The notes under the pieces are model-generated. The model worked only from the letters and a program-made list of their open reading frames with translations. It was not told where the DNA came from and did not search any database. Made by a program: the position numbers and the translations under genes. Below are positions 1-9,011 of a stretch of DNA of 64,000 bases, one piece after another; positions within the stretch are counted from its first letter, which is position 1; every line of letters starts with the position of its first letter. Source of the stretch: Pedobacter sp. MC2016-14 (GTDB taxonomy: Bacteria > Bacteroidota > Bacteroidia > Sphingobacteriales > Sphingobacteriaceae); contig NZ_JAJMPA010000001.1 in assembly GCF_020991475.1 (NCBI RefSeq), forward strand, positions 372,001 through 436,000. Direction: 5' to 3'.

Positions 1-420
1 AAACGTCTTACCCACCGTACCACCAACCTGATAACCTCTTGTATTTTTCCAGATGTTTTTACCTTCCTCAAACTCGTTACCGATCTGGAAGTCTGGCAGG
101 AAATCGGCATAAATGGTATAGTCCTCTGCCTTGAAATTGAGCAGATGTTCATCGGTCAATTTACGCCGCAACCAGCTTCTTTTTTGCAGACTGTCTACTC
201 CGAGGTTCATCAATTCTCCGTAACGGGCCGCCAGTAGGGGCTCATCTGCATAATAGTTTTTGATGGAACTGTGCATCCTGGTATTCGGATCGTAAACCTG
301 TTTGTTAAACTTTTGATAAAAGGAAAAAGCATAAGGCAGGTTCTGATTGGGGGTAGCATCCTGCGCCTTTATCCCCGCACATATCATCAGGGATAAGCAA
401 AAAGCAAAGATTTTCTTCAT
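1..420 (-). CDS. Wzi-like capsule assembly outer-membrane protein (partial, N-terminal 140 aa)
   Basis: The reading frame opens at an ATG (418-420) and runs off the left edge, so only the first 140 residues are present. It starts with a signal peptide (MKKIFAFCLSLMICAGIKAQ, probable cleavage after the Ala-Gln region). The rest is clearly related to the complete protein at 55847-57457: both share blocks such as FSFYxxxxxxVYxxxTRxHSSxK, SWLxRKL, YADFLPDxxIG and NTRGYQxGGTVGK. That full-length paralogue is about 536 aa and looks like a Wzi/CapD-type beta-barrel of the outer membrane that anchors exported polysaccharide. It sits 11 bp downstream of the WbpM-like gene, so it is probably the last or a late gene of the polysaccharide operon. 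Function is inferred from family resemblance and context. Confidence 0.75.
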   Translation of the reverse strand, partial: MKKIFAFCLSLMICAGIKAQDATPNQNLPYAFSFYQKFNKQVYDPNTRMHSSIKNYYADEPLLAARYGELMNLGVDSLQKRSWLRRKLTDEHLLNFKAEDYTIYADFLPDFQIGNEFEEGKNIWKNTRGYQVGGTVGKTF

Positions 421-431
421 GTACAAATGTA

Positions 432-2375
432 TTATAATCCCTCGGGGATTTTATCGAGATTCTCGAATTTGGAGTTCTGGCTGATGTATTCCTGAACCAG
501 GACTTTCATATCGGCAACTACCTGCTGCTCGTCATTGTTCTTAGCTGCAGCAACCAGCGCTTTTATAGATTTGGAAACATCCGAAAATACATATTCACGC
601 ACTTTACCGATCATGATTTTTTCATGATGCGTAGGCATGGTATTTTCATTGTCGTTCAGCAGCTCTTCGTAAAGTTTTTCTCCTGGCCTTAAACCTGTAA
701 ATTCAATTTTAATGTCCTGCACAGGAACCAGGCCCGCCAATCTGATCATCTTTTTAGCCAGCTCTACAATCTTTACAGATTTACCCATGTCGAAGATGAA
801 AATCTCCCCTCCTTTGCCCATGCATCCAGCTTCCAGTACCAATCGGCAGGCTTCGGGGATGGTCATAAAATAACGGGTAATCTCCGGATGGGTAACGGTG
901 ATGGGCCCACCCTTTTCAATCTGTTGCTTAAACCTCGGGATCACCGATCCATTAGAACCCAATACATTACCAAAACGCGTAGTGATGAATCGGGTAATCG
1001 GTTTAACCTCCATTTCATTGATGAAACTGAGGCCGTTTTGAAAAATCTGATCGGCCGAATGCAGGGAATTGTTGAGCGATTGCACATAGATTTCTGCGAT
1101 GCGTTTGGATGCCCCCATTACATTGGTGGGGTTTACTGCTTTATCTGTAGAGATCATGACAAACTTCTGCACGCCATATTTAACAGACTTATCAGCGATG
1201 ATTTTAGTCCCCAGTACATTGGTTTTAATGGCCTCACAAGGATTATCTTCCATCATCGGCACATGTTTATAAGCCGCAGCATGGTACACGTAATGAGGCT
1301 TATAATTGGCAAACAAATTGTCCATCCTTTTTTCATCCCTTACATCACCAATGTAAGCATGGAAATTTGTGCATTTCACGCTTTCGCTCAGTTCCAGATA
1401 CAAATCATGCAGTGCACTTTCTGATTGGTCATTCAGGATGATGAGGCCTACTTCAAATTTGGTCAGCTGCCGTACAATTTCACTTCCGATAGAGCCGGCT
1501 GCGCCTGTAATGAGAATGCGTTTATCTTTGAGTTGTTTGCCGATACCTTCAATATCGATTTGAATCGCTTTCCTGTTGAGCAGGTCTTCGATATTTAGGT
1601 TTTGGATTTGTGCTGGTTTGAGCGTCCCGTTGATCCATACATCCGGCGTTGGAATGTTTAATACCTTCACATCATGTTCCAGGCAAAGGTCTACAATCTC
1701 ATTTTTACGTTCTACAGGAATGGTGTATGAAGCAAAAATGATTTCATGGAGTTCATGTTTCACAATCAGGTGTTCCAGGTTTTTGGCGTCCAGGATTTTA
1801 ATCCCGTCTATCGTTTTCCCGATTTTGCGTTCGTCGTCATCTACAAAAGCAATGATGTTTTTATTGATGGTATTGTCGTGGTCAAAAGTTCTTTTAGTGG
1901 CTAAACCGGCTTCTCCTGCGCCGTAGATCATAATGCCCACTGTATCCAGCTGAATATTTTTGATGTACATGAAAAAATATTTTACGAGTACCCGATAGGT
2001 AATGAGCAATAAAAAACTAACCAATCCGTTAATTACCAGTATACTGCTGGAAATGTATTGTCCATGTTCAGATGCGATAAGGCCTATGTTGATGAAGAAA
2101 AACAGCCCATTGGTGATACAAACGGAAAAAAGAATGCGGATGCTGTCTTGCGCACTGGTGTAACGGATGATGCCGGAATAGGTTTTTACCTGAAGAAAAA
2201 CGATTGTAGAGATCCCTGTACCGATTAATACGTTACGGCTAAATTCTACATAATCTATCCTTGAAGGGTCAAAGTTATACCGGATGAGATAGGCCAGCGA
2301 CAATGACATTCCACAGATGATGAGATCAAGTATAAAGATGATCCAGCGGGGAACGATATTAATATTTGTAAACAA
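432..2375 (-). CDS. WbpM/CapD-like membrane UDP-GlcNAc 4,6-dehydratase
   Basis: This 647-aa protein has four N-terminal membrane segments (roughly residues 10-130), a first Rossmann-like domain (GAGEAG near 152) and a second, catalytic SDR domain (GAAGSIGS near 291). The active-site region STDKAVNP...NVMGASK (409-424) has Met in place of the usual Tyr of YxxxK, as is typical of the WbpM/FlaA1/PglF dehydratases. The expected reaction is UDP-GlcNAc to UDP-2-acetamido-2,6-dideoxy-4-ketohexose at the inner membrane. The start is a TTG at 2373-2375. It is the last enzyme gene of a WbpV-WbpL-WbpM-like order, a layout known from Pseudomonas O-antigen loci, but is separated from the WbpL-like gene by 166 bp that contain a perfect TAAGTTTG -7 motif. 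Confidence 0.9.
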   Translation of the reverse strand: MFTNINIVPRWIIFILDLIICGMSLSLAYLIRYNFDPSRIDYVEFSRNVLIGTGISTIVFLQVKTYSGIIRYTSAQDSIRILFSVCITNGLFFFINIGLIASEHGQYISSSILVINGLVSFLLLITYRVLVKYFFMYIKNIQLDTVGIMIYGAGEAGLATKRTFDHDNTINKNIIAFVDDDERKIGKTIDGIKILDAKNLEHLIVKHELHEIIFASYTIPVERKNEIVDLCLEHDVKVLNIPTPDVWINGTLKPAQIQNLNIEDLLNRKAIQIDIEGIGKQLKDKRILITGAAGSIGSEIVRQLTKFEVGLIILNDQSESALHDLYLELSESVKCTNFHAYIGDVRDEKRMDNLFANYKPHYVYHAAAYKHVPMMEDNPCEAIKTNVLGTKIIADKSVKYGVQKFVMISTDKAVNPTNVMGASKRIAEIYVQSLNNSLHSADQIFQNGLSFINEMEVKPITRFITTRFGNVLGSNGSVIPRFKQQIEKGGPITVTHPEITRYFMTIPEACRLVLEAGCMGKGGEIFIFDMGKSVKIVELAKKMIRLAGLVPVQDIKIEFTGLRPGEKLYEELLNDNENTMPTHHEKIMIGKVREYVFSDVSKSIKALVAAAKNNDEQQVVADMKVLVQEYISQNSKFENLDKIPEGL

Positions 2376-2424
2376 GTGGGTATATATATTTGGTAAATTT
2401 AAAACAAATTTTATGCTAATGTAA

Positions 2425-2432
2425 CAAACTTA
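2425..2432 (-). promoter_or_regulatory. Possible Bacteroidota -7 promoter element before the WbpM-like gene
   Basis: On the minus strand the sequence TAAGTTTG fits the Bacteroidota -7 consensus TAnnTTTG exactly, about 50 bp before the TTG start at 2375. A TTG lies only 13 bp upstream (2446-2448), too close for the usual 19-21 bp spacing, so the -33 element is weak. It is the only good match in the 166-bp gap 2376-2541, which is otherwise AT-rich and holds no gene. It could give the WbpM-like gene its own promoter. Confidence 0.35.
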
Positions 2433-2541
2433 TATCCAAATTTCACAACACCGACACATAATCAACTTATAGCCAATCAATTAAAGCAACAACAAGATTG
2501 TGTAAAAATTTCGGGACGGTTAATTATGCCCGCTTATAAAT

Positions 2542-3510
2542 TTACGCTGTAGCTTTTAAAAGACGGTTTTTCCCCTCCATATAAAACCGGATTCCCACAA
2601 AAACAGCCGTTGAGACCAGTAAAAAGAGCATTAACAAAATTGAGGCCTTGATAAAATAGTATACAATCAGGGCGTTGACCAGCAATTGTACCAGTGCATA
2701 TCCGGAAGAGACATACAATTGGGGTATTTTACGTTCGTTCGCTAAATATTGGTAATAATGGGAACGGTGCGCCTCAAAAATACGCTCCCTACGGATCAGC
2801 CTGAAAATGATGGTACTTATGGTATCTAACCCATAAATCACCAGCAATAGGAGATAGCCTAAATTTCCGCTGACCAGGATCAACTCAGCGATTAAAAAAA
2901 TCAGGACAAATGCAATGCCCACACTCCCTACATCGCCAGCAAAACAACGGGCACGGCTCCTGAAATTAAAAAAATTAAAGACCAGGATTGCGCCGAGGGC
3001 CGTGTAAATTAAACTGCTGCTGATAAATTCAATAACCTGCCCGTTAATATACAACAGGCTAATGAGGGTAACAAAAGCATAAGCCCCGGTAATGCCGTTA
3101 ATGCCATCCATAAAATTGATGGCATTGATGATGCCGATGCTGATGACCAGGGCAGTAAGAACAAAATAAAAGGGCAGATGAAAGGCATCCAACTGGCAGA
3201 ACAAAAGCCCGACAGCAATAAGGTGGAAACCAATCCTGATTTTACTGCTGATTGGATCAAGGTCGTCCAGGAAACTGATGAGGCTGATGATGAACATGCC
3301 TGCCAGGAAATAGGCGTACTGCAGACCAAAAAAGGCCGGATACAACAACATAGCCAGGGCAAAAATGATGCCCCCGCCCCTAATGGTAATTTTCGTATGC
3401 GAACTGCGGTGGTTGGGTTTATCAATGATGTTGTAATGCGCTGCCACTTTAAAATAAAGCAGTTCGGCGATAAAGAGCAATAGGATGATGCTGAGTAATG
3501 CGGTGGTCAT
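2542..3510 (-). CDS. WbpL/WecA-like undecaprenyl-phosphate sugar-1-phosphate transferase
   Basis: The 322-aa protein is almost entirely hydrophobic (about ten or eleven membrane segments) and carries family motifs of the polyprenyl-phosphate N-acetylhexosamine-1-P transferases: the early PNHRSSHT block (residues about 32-39), the first acidic motif FLDDLDPIS, then NAINFMDGINGITG and the cytoplasmic loop FRSRARCFAGDVGSVGIAF. Such enzymes load the first sugar phosphate onto undecaprenyl phosphate at the inner membrane. The start ATG (3508-3510) overlaps the stop of the preceding epimerase gene by 4 bp, so the two are translationally coupled. Given its neighbours the likely donor is UDP-D-FucNAc or UDP-D-QuiNAc, as for WbpL; that is inference. 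Confidence 0.9.
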   Translation of the reverse strand: MTTALLSIILLLFIAELLYFKVAAHYNIIDKPNHRSSHTKITIRGGGIIFALAMLLYPAFFGLQYAYFLAGMFIISLISFLDDLDPISSKIRIGFHLIAVGLLFCQLDAFHLPFYFVLTALVISIGIINAINFMDGINGITGAYAFVTLISLLYINGQVIEFISSSLIYTALGAILVFNFFNFRSRARCFAGDVGSVGIAFVLIFLIAELILVSGNLGYLLLLVIYGLDTISTIIFRLIRRERIFEAHRSHYYQYLANERKIPQLYVSSGYALVQLLVNALIVYYFIKASILLMLFLLVSTAVFVGIRFYMEGKNRLLKATA

Positions 3511-4421
3511 TTGTGTTTTAAATTATGGAAAGAGTTTGCAGTAAGCTTTAAACCTTCCCTGGCACTTAAAGGCAAATCTTGTTGAAGCACCTGTTTGATT
3601 TTACTATTGTCTGCCACGTAACTTTCTGTAAGTTTTGTTAAACGCTCTGTATTTAAGGGCAGCCTTAAGGTATCGCCTAATTTTGCCAATTTACAAACCA
3701 AGCCTTTGGGCAGGAACCACAGTTTAGGCTCTTGCTGTAAAGATGCTGCCAGGATGGAAACTACCGTGGAAGTAGAAAGTGCTTCATCATCAGCAACATT
3801 GTAAATCCCGGATGGAATATGGGGATGATTCAAGATCTCCTTAATCACAAAACACAGGTTTTCTACGCTTAAAAATGAGCGCTTGTTGTCAAATGCTGCC
3901 AATGGCCATGGAATTCCCTTTTTAACAAATTGATACAGCAGGTTTAGGTTTCCTTTATTACCCGGACCGTGAATCATACAGGGACGTAAAATGTACAGAG
4001 ATTTTCCTTCTGCTAAGTTTTGCGCAGCGAGGTATGTCTCGGCCTTTAACTTGGATTTGCCGTAAGCTGTCTGCGGCTTAGGCAAGCTATCTTCTTTTAA
4101 TACACCGGAAAGGGTATCAGCGGCAGCTTTAACGGAACTTAAAAAGATGAATTTTGAAGCTTTTGAAAACAGGAAAGCATCATATAATTTTTTTGTGAGC
4201 ACATAATTAACCGCTTCGTATTCTTCGGGATTGGAAACCCTTTTTAAGTCATGCGCTTTGGCGGCCAGGTGGATCAGCGCATCGCAACCCTCAAACAAGC
4301 TGGCATCTGGGTGTTGTAATTCAGCACGACTGATCACCTGGATTTCTATCCCAAAACGTTTTAAGTAAAGCGTTAAATTTTGTCCCACAAAACCTGTACT
4401 TCCTGTTACTGCAATTTTCAT
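3507..4421 (-). CDS. NAD-dependent epimerase/reductase (WbpV-like)
   Basis: This is a 304-aa extended SDR. It opens with the nucleotide-binding motif GSTGFVGQNL (residues about 6-15), has LIHLAAKAHDL in the middle and the catalytic YGKSK (about 140). The position between the WbuB-like transferase and the WbpL-like transferase matches WbpV/WbpK, which reduce the 4-keto group of the WbpM product to give UDP-QuiNAc or UDP-FucNAc. A 4-epimerase role is the alternative. It overlaps both neighbours by 4 bp (ATGA-type junctions), showing a tightly packed operon. Confidence 0.8.
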   Translation of the reverse strand: MKIAVTGSTGFVGQNLTLYLKRFGIEIQVISRAELQHPDASLFEGCDALIHLAAKAHDLKRVSNPEEYEAVNYVLTKKLYDAFLFSKASKFIFLSSVKAAADTLSGVLKEDSLPKPQTAYGKSKLKAETYLAAQNLAEGKSLYILRPCMIHGPGNKGNLNLLYQFVKKGIPWPLAAFDNKRSFLSVENLCFVIKEILNHPHIPSGIYNVADDEALSTSTVVSILAASLQQEPKLWFLPKGLVCKLAKLGDTLRLPLNTERLTKLTESYVADNSKIKQVLQQDLPLSAREGLKLTANSFHNLKHK

Positions 4422-5680
4422 GGTTCCGGGTTTAGAAGTTGAGTAGCGAGTTGAACATATTGACGGGTAACCGCGGTATTGGAATAAGTAGCTTCAATGA
4501 GCTGGTGGCCTTTTTGACCCATTTCCTGCAGGAGTACTGGATTTGCAGCAGCAATTTGCAGGAAAGCAGAAAGCTGTTTACAATTCTCCGCAAAAGCTCC
4601 GGCATCTGCCAGAAAAGCACAGCCTGCGGGTTCCAGAAAATTATGAATCGGTGTATCTTTGCCCGACATCACTAACAATGGCTTTGCACAGGCCATAATG
4701 GTATATACCTTGGATGGAAAACCCTGTCCTTCCATATCGGGCGACATGAAAATGAAATGCAGATCGGCATAAGCAATCAGTGCAGGCATCTGTTCCCTAT
4801 TCTGGTAAGGTACCAGGTGCACATTTGTTAGCTTATGTATGCTGATTTGCTGTTCCAGGTAAGCTTTCATCACCCCTTCGCCAATGACCCAAAATTCAAT
4901 GGCTTGTTGAATCAGCTCTTTTGCAAGATATAATAAGGGCGCCCAGTCTTGCGCATGTCCGATGTTACCAGCATACATCACTTTCAAAACCTTATTATTT
5001 TCAGGAAAAAAAACCTGATTTAATTCGGATGAAATACCAGGTTTAAATAAAGAGGTATCTACAAAATTAGGGATGATGTGCAATTTAGAACGCTTTTTGA
5101 AACGAGGTGCGATGGTATCGTAAAAAACGGCATCTATCGTAGTAACGGCATCTGAGCTGTTGTAAACCCTTCGCTCCATTGATTTGAGCAGGCTAATGAC
5201 TGGTTTTAACTTTAAACTGCCCTGGTTAATGAGGAAGTCTGGATAGATTTCCTGCACATTGTAGACCACCTTTGCCCCTTTTAGCTTGCCTATCAACAAA
5301 TTAATTAGACCGATGCTAAGCGGTGGGGAGGGTGAGAGGATCAATGCGATGTTTTTTTGCAACAGGCCCAGGATAAGCGATAACATATGCCAGTACATAA
5401 ATCCAAAGATGCGCAACAAACTACTTTTGAATTTCTTTTGAGGGACATGGACCACGCGGATTCCCTGGTAGTCACTTTCATAATACAAACCTGCCCAACG
5501 CTTTTTAAGCGGCTGTGTGGCCAGGACATCGGGCAATACATTGTAATGTGGTGTGGTAGTTAACACCACCACTTCATATCCGCTGGCTGCAAATTCCAGG
5601 GCAATATCATTGTACAGATAGGCAGTAGAAACGCCATCCGGACTAAATACAATGGAATGCAGGAGGATCTTTTTTTTCAT
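4418..5680 (-). CDS. Glycosyltransferase, GT4 family (WbuB-like)
   Basis: This 420-aa GT-B protein has an N-terminal acceptor domain beginning MKKKILLHSIVFSPDGVSTA and a C-terminal nucleotide-sugar domain with the GT4 motif region GQGFPSKVYTIMACAKPLLVMSG (about residues 318-340). It lies directly after fnlC (5-bp gap). In E. coli O26 and related loci the gene that follows fnlABC is wbuB, an L-FucNAc transferase, so the best guess is transfer of L-FucNAc to the lipid-linked sugar. It is cytoplasmic or membrane-associated. The specificity is inferred from gene order. Confidence 0.8.
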   Translation of the reverse strand: MKKKILLHSIVFSPDGVSTAYLYNDIALEFAASGYEVVVLTTTPHYNVLPDVLATQPLKKRWAGLYYESDYQGIRVVHVPQKKFKSSLLRIFGFMYWHMLSLILGLLQKNIALILSPSPPLSIGLINLLIGKLKGAKVVYNVQEIYPDFLINQGSLKLKPVISLLKSMERRVYNSSDAVTTIDAVFYDTIAPRFKKRSKLHIIPNFVDTSLFKPGISSELNQVFFPENNKVLKVMYAGNIGHAQDWAPLLYLAKELIQQAIEFWVIGEGVMKAYLEQQISIHKLTNVHLVPYQNREQMPALIAYADLHFIFMSPDMEGQGFPSKVYTIMACAKPLLVMSGKDTPIHNFLEPAGCAFLADAGAFAENCKQLSAFLQIAAANPVLLQEMGQKGHQLIEATYSNTAVTRQYVQLATQLLNPEP

Positions 5681-5685
5681 ATTTT

Positions 5686-6822
5686 TTACTCAGACCAGAC
5701 TACTCTTTTGATGTAATCTACATAACTGATGATGATGCGGACCATCTTGTCAGACACATTAGGCATGCTATAATCGGCTACTCTCCTAAAGTTGCGTTCT
5801 GTTCCTCGCTTTTGATATTGCAACTGTACCAGGGCCTGCATAATGCGCTCCGGATTCATACCAACCATCATAACGGAAGCTTCTTCCATTGCTTCTGGTC
5901 GCTCATGGGCATCCCGAAGGTTTAAAGCCGGGAAATTGAGGGTTGAAGATTCTTCAGAGATCGTACCGCTATCAGACAGTACTACATAAGAATTCATTTG
6001 CAAAGCATTGTAATCGTTGAAACCCATGGGTTTAAGAAACTGGATTTCAGGTCGCATGGCTATCTTTTTCGCTTCGATCATGTTGCGGGTCCTTGGGTGC
6101 GTGCTCACAATGATGGGATAACCATACTTTTCCGCAATGAGGTTTAAACTTTCCATCAGGCGACTAAAGTTTTTTTCGCTGCTGATGTTTTCTTCACGGT
6201 GGGAGGAAACCACGAAATACTTTTCTGCCTCCAGGTTTAAGCGTTCCAGCACCGTTGAAGCCTCAATTTGCGGAAGGTAATGGTTCAGCACTTCAAACAT
6301 GGGCGAGCCGGTTTTGATGATGCGATCGGCCGGTAAACCCTCCCTCAACAGGTATTCGCGCGCGATATCACTATAGGTCAGGTTCACATCAGAGATGTGG
6401 TCTACAATTTTACGGTTGGTTTCTTCGGGTACGCGCTGGTCGAAGCAACGGTTCCCTGCTTCCATATGGAAAATAGGGATATGGCGTTTTTTTGCCGGAA
6501 TGGCGCAAAGGCAGGAATTGGTATCCCCTAGTACTAAAAAAGCATCTGGCTTTTCGCTTTCCAGTAAAGGATCTATTTTGATAAGGATTTGACCTACCGT
6601 TTCTGTGGCCGTTTTACCCGCGGCATCCAAAAAGAAATCGGGCTTACGGATGGCAAGGTCATCAAAAAAGATTTGGTTCAGCTCGTAATCGTAATTCTGA
6701 CCGGTATGCACAATAACATGTTCTATGGCCTCAGAGGCATCTAAAGCAGCCATTACCCGGGCCAGTCGGATGATTTCGGGCCTGGTGCCCACTACGGTCA
6801 TTACTTTTAATTTAGCTTTCAT
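5686..6822 (-). CDS. fnlC: UDP-N-acetylglucosamine 2-epimerase family, FnlC/WbjD-like
   Basis: This 378-aa protein begins KVMTVVGTRPEIIRLARVM, the signature of non-hydrolysing UDP-HexNAc 2-epimerases, followed by HTGQNYDYELNQIFFDDL, HMEAGNRCFDQRVPEETNRK and, near the C-terminus, SDSGTISEESSTLNFPALNLRDAHERPEA. The RVPEE and RDAHERPEA variants are those of the WbjD/FnlC/CapG branch, which makes UDP-L-FucNAc from the FnlB product (C2 epimerisation). It lies 26 bp after fnlB in the order fnlA-fnlB-fnlC, which strongly supports the call. Confidence 0.9.
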   Translation of the reverse strand: MKAKLKVMTVVGTRPEIIRLARVMAALDASEAIEHVIVHTGQNYDYELNQIFFDDLAIRKPDFFLDAAGKTATETVGQILIKIDPLLESEKPDAFLVLGDTNSCLCAIPAKKRHIPIFHMEAGNRCFDQRVPEETNRKIVDHISDVNLTYSDIAREYLLREGLPADRIIKTGSPMFEVLNHYLPQIEASTVLERLNLEAEKYFVVSSHREENISSEKNFSRLMESLNLIAEKYGYPIIVSTHPRTRNMIEAKKIAMRPEIQFLKPMGFNDYNALQMNSYVVLSDSGTISEESSTLNFPALNLRDAHERPEAMEEASVMMVGMNPERIMQALVQLQYQKRGTERNFRRVADYSMPNVSDKMVRIIISYVDYIKRVVWSE

Positions 6823-6848
6823 AGGTATCAGGCAAAAACGTGGTAAAA

Positions 6849-7967
6849 TTATACAGTTTCAAAATAAGTATCGGGATCATTGGGATCGTAAAACTCGTTG
6901 ATCCAGAAATTGGTCAGCAATTCTTCTTCGCCAATGTTTTTAATGTTATGGGTAAACCAGATGGGCATGTCTACATAGGCAGGTGAATTGCCATCCAGGT
7001 AAAAGTTAAGTACTTCGGTACCGCCTATTTTACGCAACTGAATCAGTGCCTTGCCTTTGATGACAGCAAAACGTTCTATTTTACGGGTATGGTAGTGGTT
7101 GCCCCTGGTAATGCCGGGGACAGTTGTAGAAAAGGAAACCTGGCCGCCTGCATTTAAGCGGATGATTTCTACGAAAGCCCCCCGCTCATCGGTATGTTTG
7201 GTATAAGCAACAGGATAATGCGTACCGTGATCAATATATCCCCGAAAGGTATTGAACAGGTTGAGTTCAAAGTTTGAATTTAATGCAGGGATGATGCCTT
7301 GCATAAGGTACTGGGTTTTGTAAGTTTCTAAAAGTTCCAGTACTTCCGACACCTTCTTTTCTTCAGTTGCAAAAACAGCCTGCTGCGTACTTTCCTTTCC
7401 TGCCCTGATCAGCAACAAGATCTGATTGACCACATCGCCAACATAAATGAGTTTGACCAGACTATCATTTAGGATCACAGGTTGCGCATTGTGTGTAAGC
7501 TGATGGCAAAAGGTAGCGACAAATGAATTGTAATAAGGCTGTCCGAAGGGGCCGAAGACATTCGGGATGAGCATTCCGCTCAGCTTAGCATCAGTTGCAC
7601 CGGCCCATTGTTCCAGCATTTCCCGGCCTTCTTTTTTACTTTTCCCGTATAGGTTATCCAGTCCTTCCTGGGAAGAGGAAGAAAAAAGTACATGTGCTTT
7701 GCTATTGGTATAATTTAAGGCATCAATAAGTTTTGTAACCAGGTTGATGTTGGTATTGTAAATCTGGTTGGGATCGTTGTGCCTATTAACTGCAGCCAGG
7801 TGCACAATGACATCACATTGGGCAACAAAATTGGTTAAAGCCTGCTGATCTTCAAAATAGCTGCGCTTAAATTCAATGCGTTCAAACTCTTGCGGGTATA
7901 ATCCAAGGGTGTTGTAAAGGTGCTGGCCGATAAAACCTGACTGTCCGGTGATGCCTATTTTAATCAT
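6849..7967 (-). CDS. fnlB: FnlB/WbjC/CapF-type reductase with cupin domain
   Basis: The 372-aa protein has two domains. Residues 1-245 form a SDR (KIGITGQSGFIGQHL, VIVHLAAVNRHND, YGKSKKEGREM). Residues about 250-370 form a cupin (TDERGAFVEIIRLNAGGQVSFSTT..., RGNHYHTRKIERFAVIKGKA). This architecture is diagnostic of CapF/WbjC, which works on the 4-keto product of FnlA (C3 epimerisation in the cupin, C4 reduction in the SDR) to give UDP-2-acetamido-2,6-dideoxy-L-talose. The start ATG directly abuts the fnlA stop (0 bp gap). Confidence 0.92.
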   Translation of the reverse strand: MIKIGITGQSGFIGQHLYNTLGLYPQEFERIEFKRSYFEDQQALTNFVAQCDVIVHLAAVNRHNDPNQIYNTNINLVTKLIDALNYTNSKAHVLFSSSSQEGLDNLYGKSKKEGREMLEQWAGATDAKLSGMLIPNVFGPFGQPYYNSFVATFCHQLTHNAQPVILNDSLVKLIYVGDVVNQILLLIRAGKESTQQAVFATEEKKVSEVLELLETYKTQYLMQGIIPALNSNFELNLFNTFRGYIDHGTHYPVAYTKHTDERGAFVEIIRLNAGGQVSFSTTVPGITRGNHYHTRKIERFAVIKGKALIQLRKIGGTEVLNFYLDGNSPAYVDMPIWFTHNIKNIGEEELLTNFWINEFYDPNDPDTYFETV

Positions 7968-9008
7968 TTATCCTGGGTATTGTACGGCACTATTGTCTCC
8001 AAACACTTCCTTGCGGATGAGTGGCAAAGTACTTAATAATTTTTTCATTCCCTCCACGTCCAGCTGTTCGGTATTGTGCGAATGGTAATCTTCTACACTG
8101 GAAATATCGGTTTCCCCTTCAGTAAAATACTGGTTGTAATTGAGGTTGCGGTTATCGGCCGGGATCCGGTAAAAATCGCCCATATCCTGTGCTTTGGTCA
8201 TTTCTTCACGGGTGCACAGGGTTTCGTACAATTTTTCGCCATGGCGGGTACCAATGATTTTTACTTCAGTATCTTTTTTGCACAGTTGCTTTAAAGCTTC
8301 TGCCAAATCGCCTATGGTGCCTGCGGGAGCCTTATTGACAAAAAGATCGCCCTGGTTGCCATGCTCAAAAGCAAAAAGCACCAGTTCTACGGCCTCGTCA
8401 AGCGACATTAAAAAGCGGGTCATTTTAGGGTCCGTAATGGTAATGGTTGCCCCTTCCTGAATTTGCTTTAAGAACAAAGGAATTACCGAACCCCGGGAAG
8501 CCATGACATTGCCATAACGGGTTAAACACACGGTAGTGGTATCGTTAATGATGTTTCTGGATGCCGCAATGGCTACTTTTTCCATCAAAGCTTTTGATAT
8601 ACCCATGGCATTGATGGGATAAGCGGCTTTATCTGTACTGAGGCAAATTACCTTTTCCACGTTATTGGCTACAGCAGCATCTATTACATTTTGGGTACCG
8701 AATACGTTGGTCTTGGTAGCCTCCAGCGGAAAAAACTCGCAGGAGGGCACTTGTTTTAAAGCGGCGGCATGGAAAACATAGTCTACCCCACGCATGGCTT
8801 TCTCTACACTGCCGTAATCCCTTACATCACCAATATAAAACTTCAGCTTCTCATTTTTAAGCTGGGTGCGCATGTCATCCTGCTTTTTCTCATCCCTGCT
8901 AAAAATCCTGATTTCTTTAAAATGATCTGTATGCAAAAAACGGTTTAATACGGCATTTCCAAAGGAGCCCGTACCACCCGTGATCAACAAGGTTCTATCT
9001 TTTAACAT
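7968..9008 (-). CDS. fnlA: FnlA/WbjB/CapE: UDP-GlcNAc 4,6-dehydratase/5-epimerase
   Basis: The 346-aa soluble SDR starts LLITGGTGSFGNAVLNRFL and has the active-site stretch CLSTDKAAYPINAMGISK, again with Met where most SDRs have Tyr, as in CapE and FlaA1. It lacks the membrane part seen in the WbpM-like protein at 432-2375. It is expected to convert UDP-GlcNAc to the 4-keto-6-deoxy-L-sugar that feeds FnlB and FnlC. With those two genes immediately downstream, UDP-L-FucNAc synthesis is complete in this window. Confidence 0.92.
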   Translation of the reverse strand: MLKDRTLLITGGTGSFGNAVLNRFLHTDHFKEIRIFSRDEKKQDDMRTQLKNEKLKFYIGDVRDYGSVEKAMRGVDYVFHAAALKQVPSCEFFPLEATKTNVFGTQNVIDAAVANNVEKVICLSTDKAAYPINAMGISKALMEKVAIAASRNIINDTTTVCLTRYGNVMASRGSVIPLFLKQIQEGATITITDPKMTRFLMSLDEAVELVLFAFEHGNQGDLFVNKAPAGTIGDLAEALKQLCKKDTEVKIIGTRHGEKLYETLCTREEMTKAQDMGDFYRIPADNRNLNYNQYFTEGETDISSVEDYHSHNTEQLDVEGMKKLLSTLPLIRKEVFGDNSAVQYPG

Positions 9009-9011
9009 ATG

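Noticed and set aside
888..1424. A 178-codon plus-strand open frame opposite the WbpM-like gene
   Set aside because: It is antisense to a clear membrane dehydratase with conserved motifs, has no recognisable domain and reads as a codon-bias shadow.
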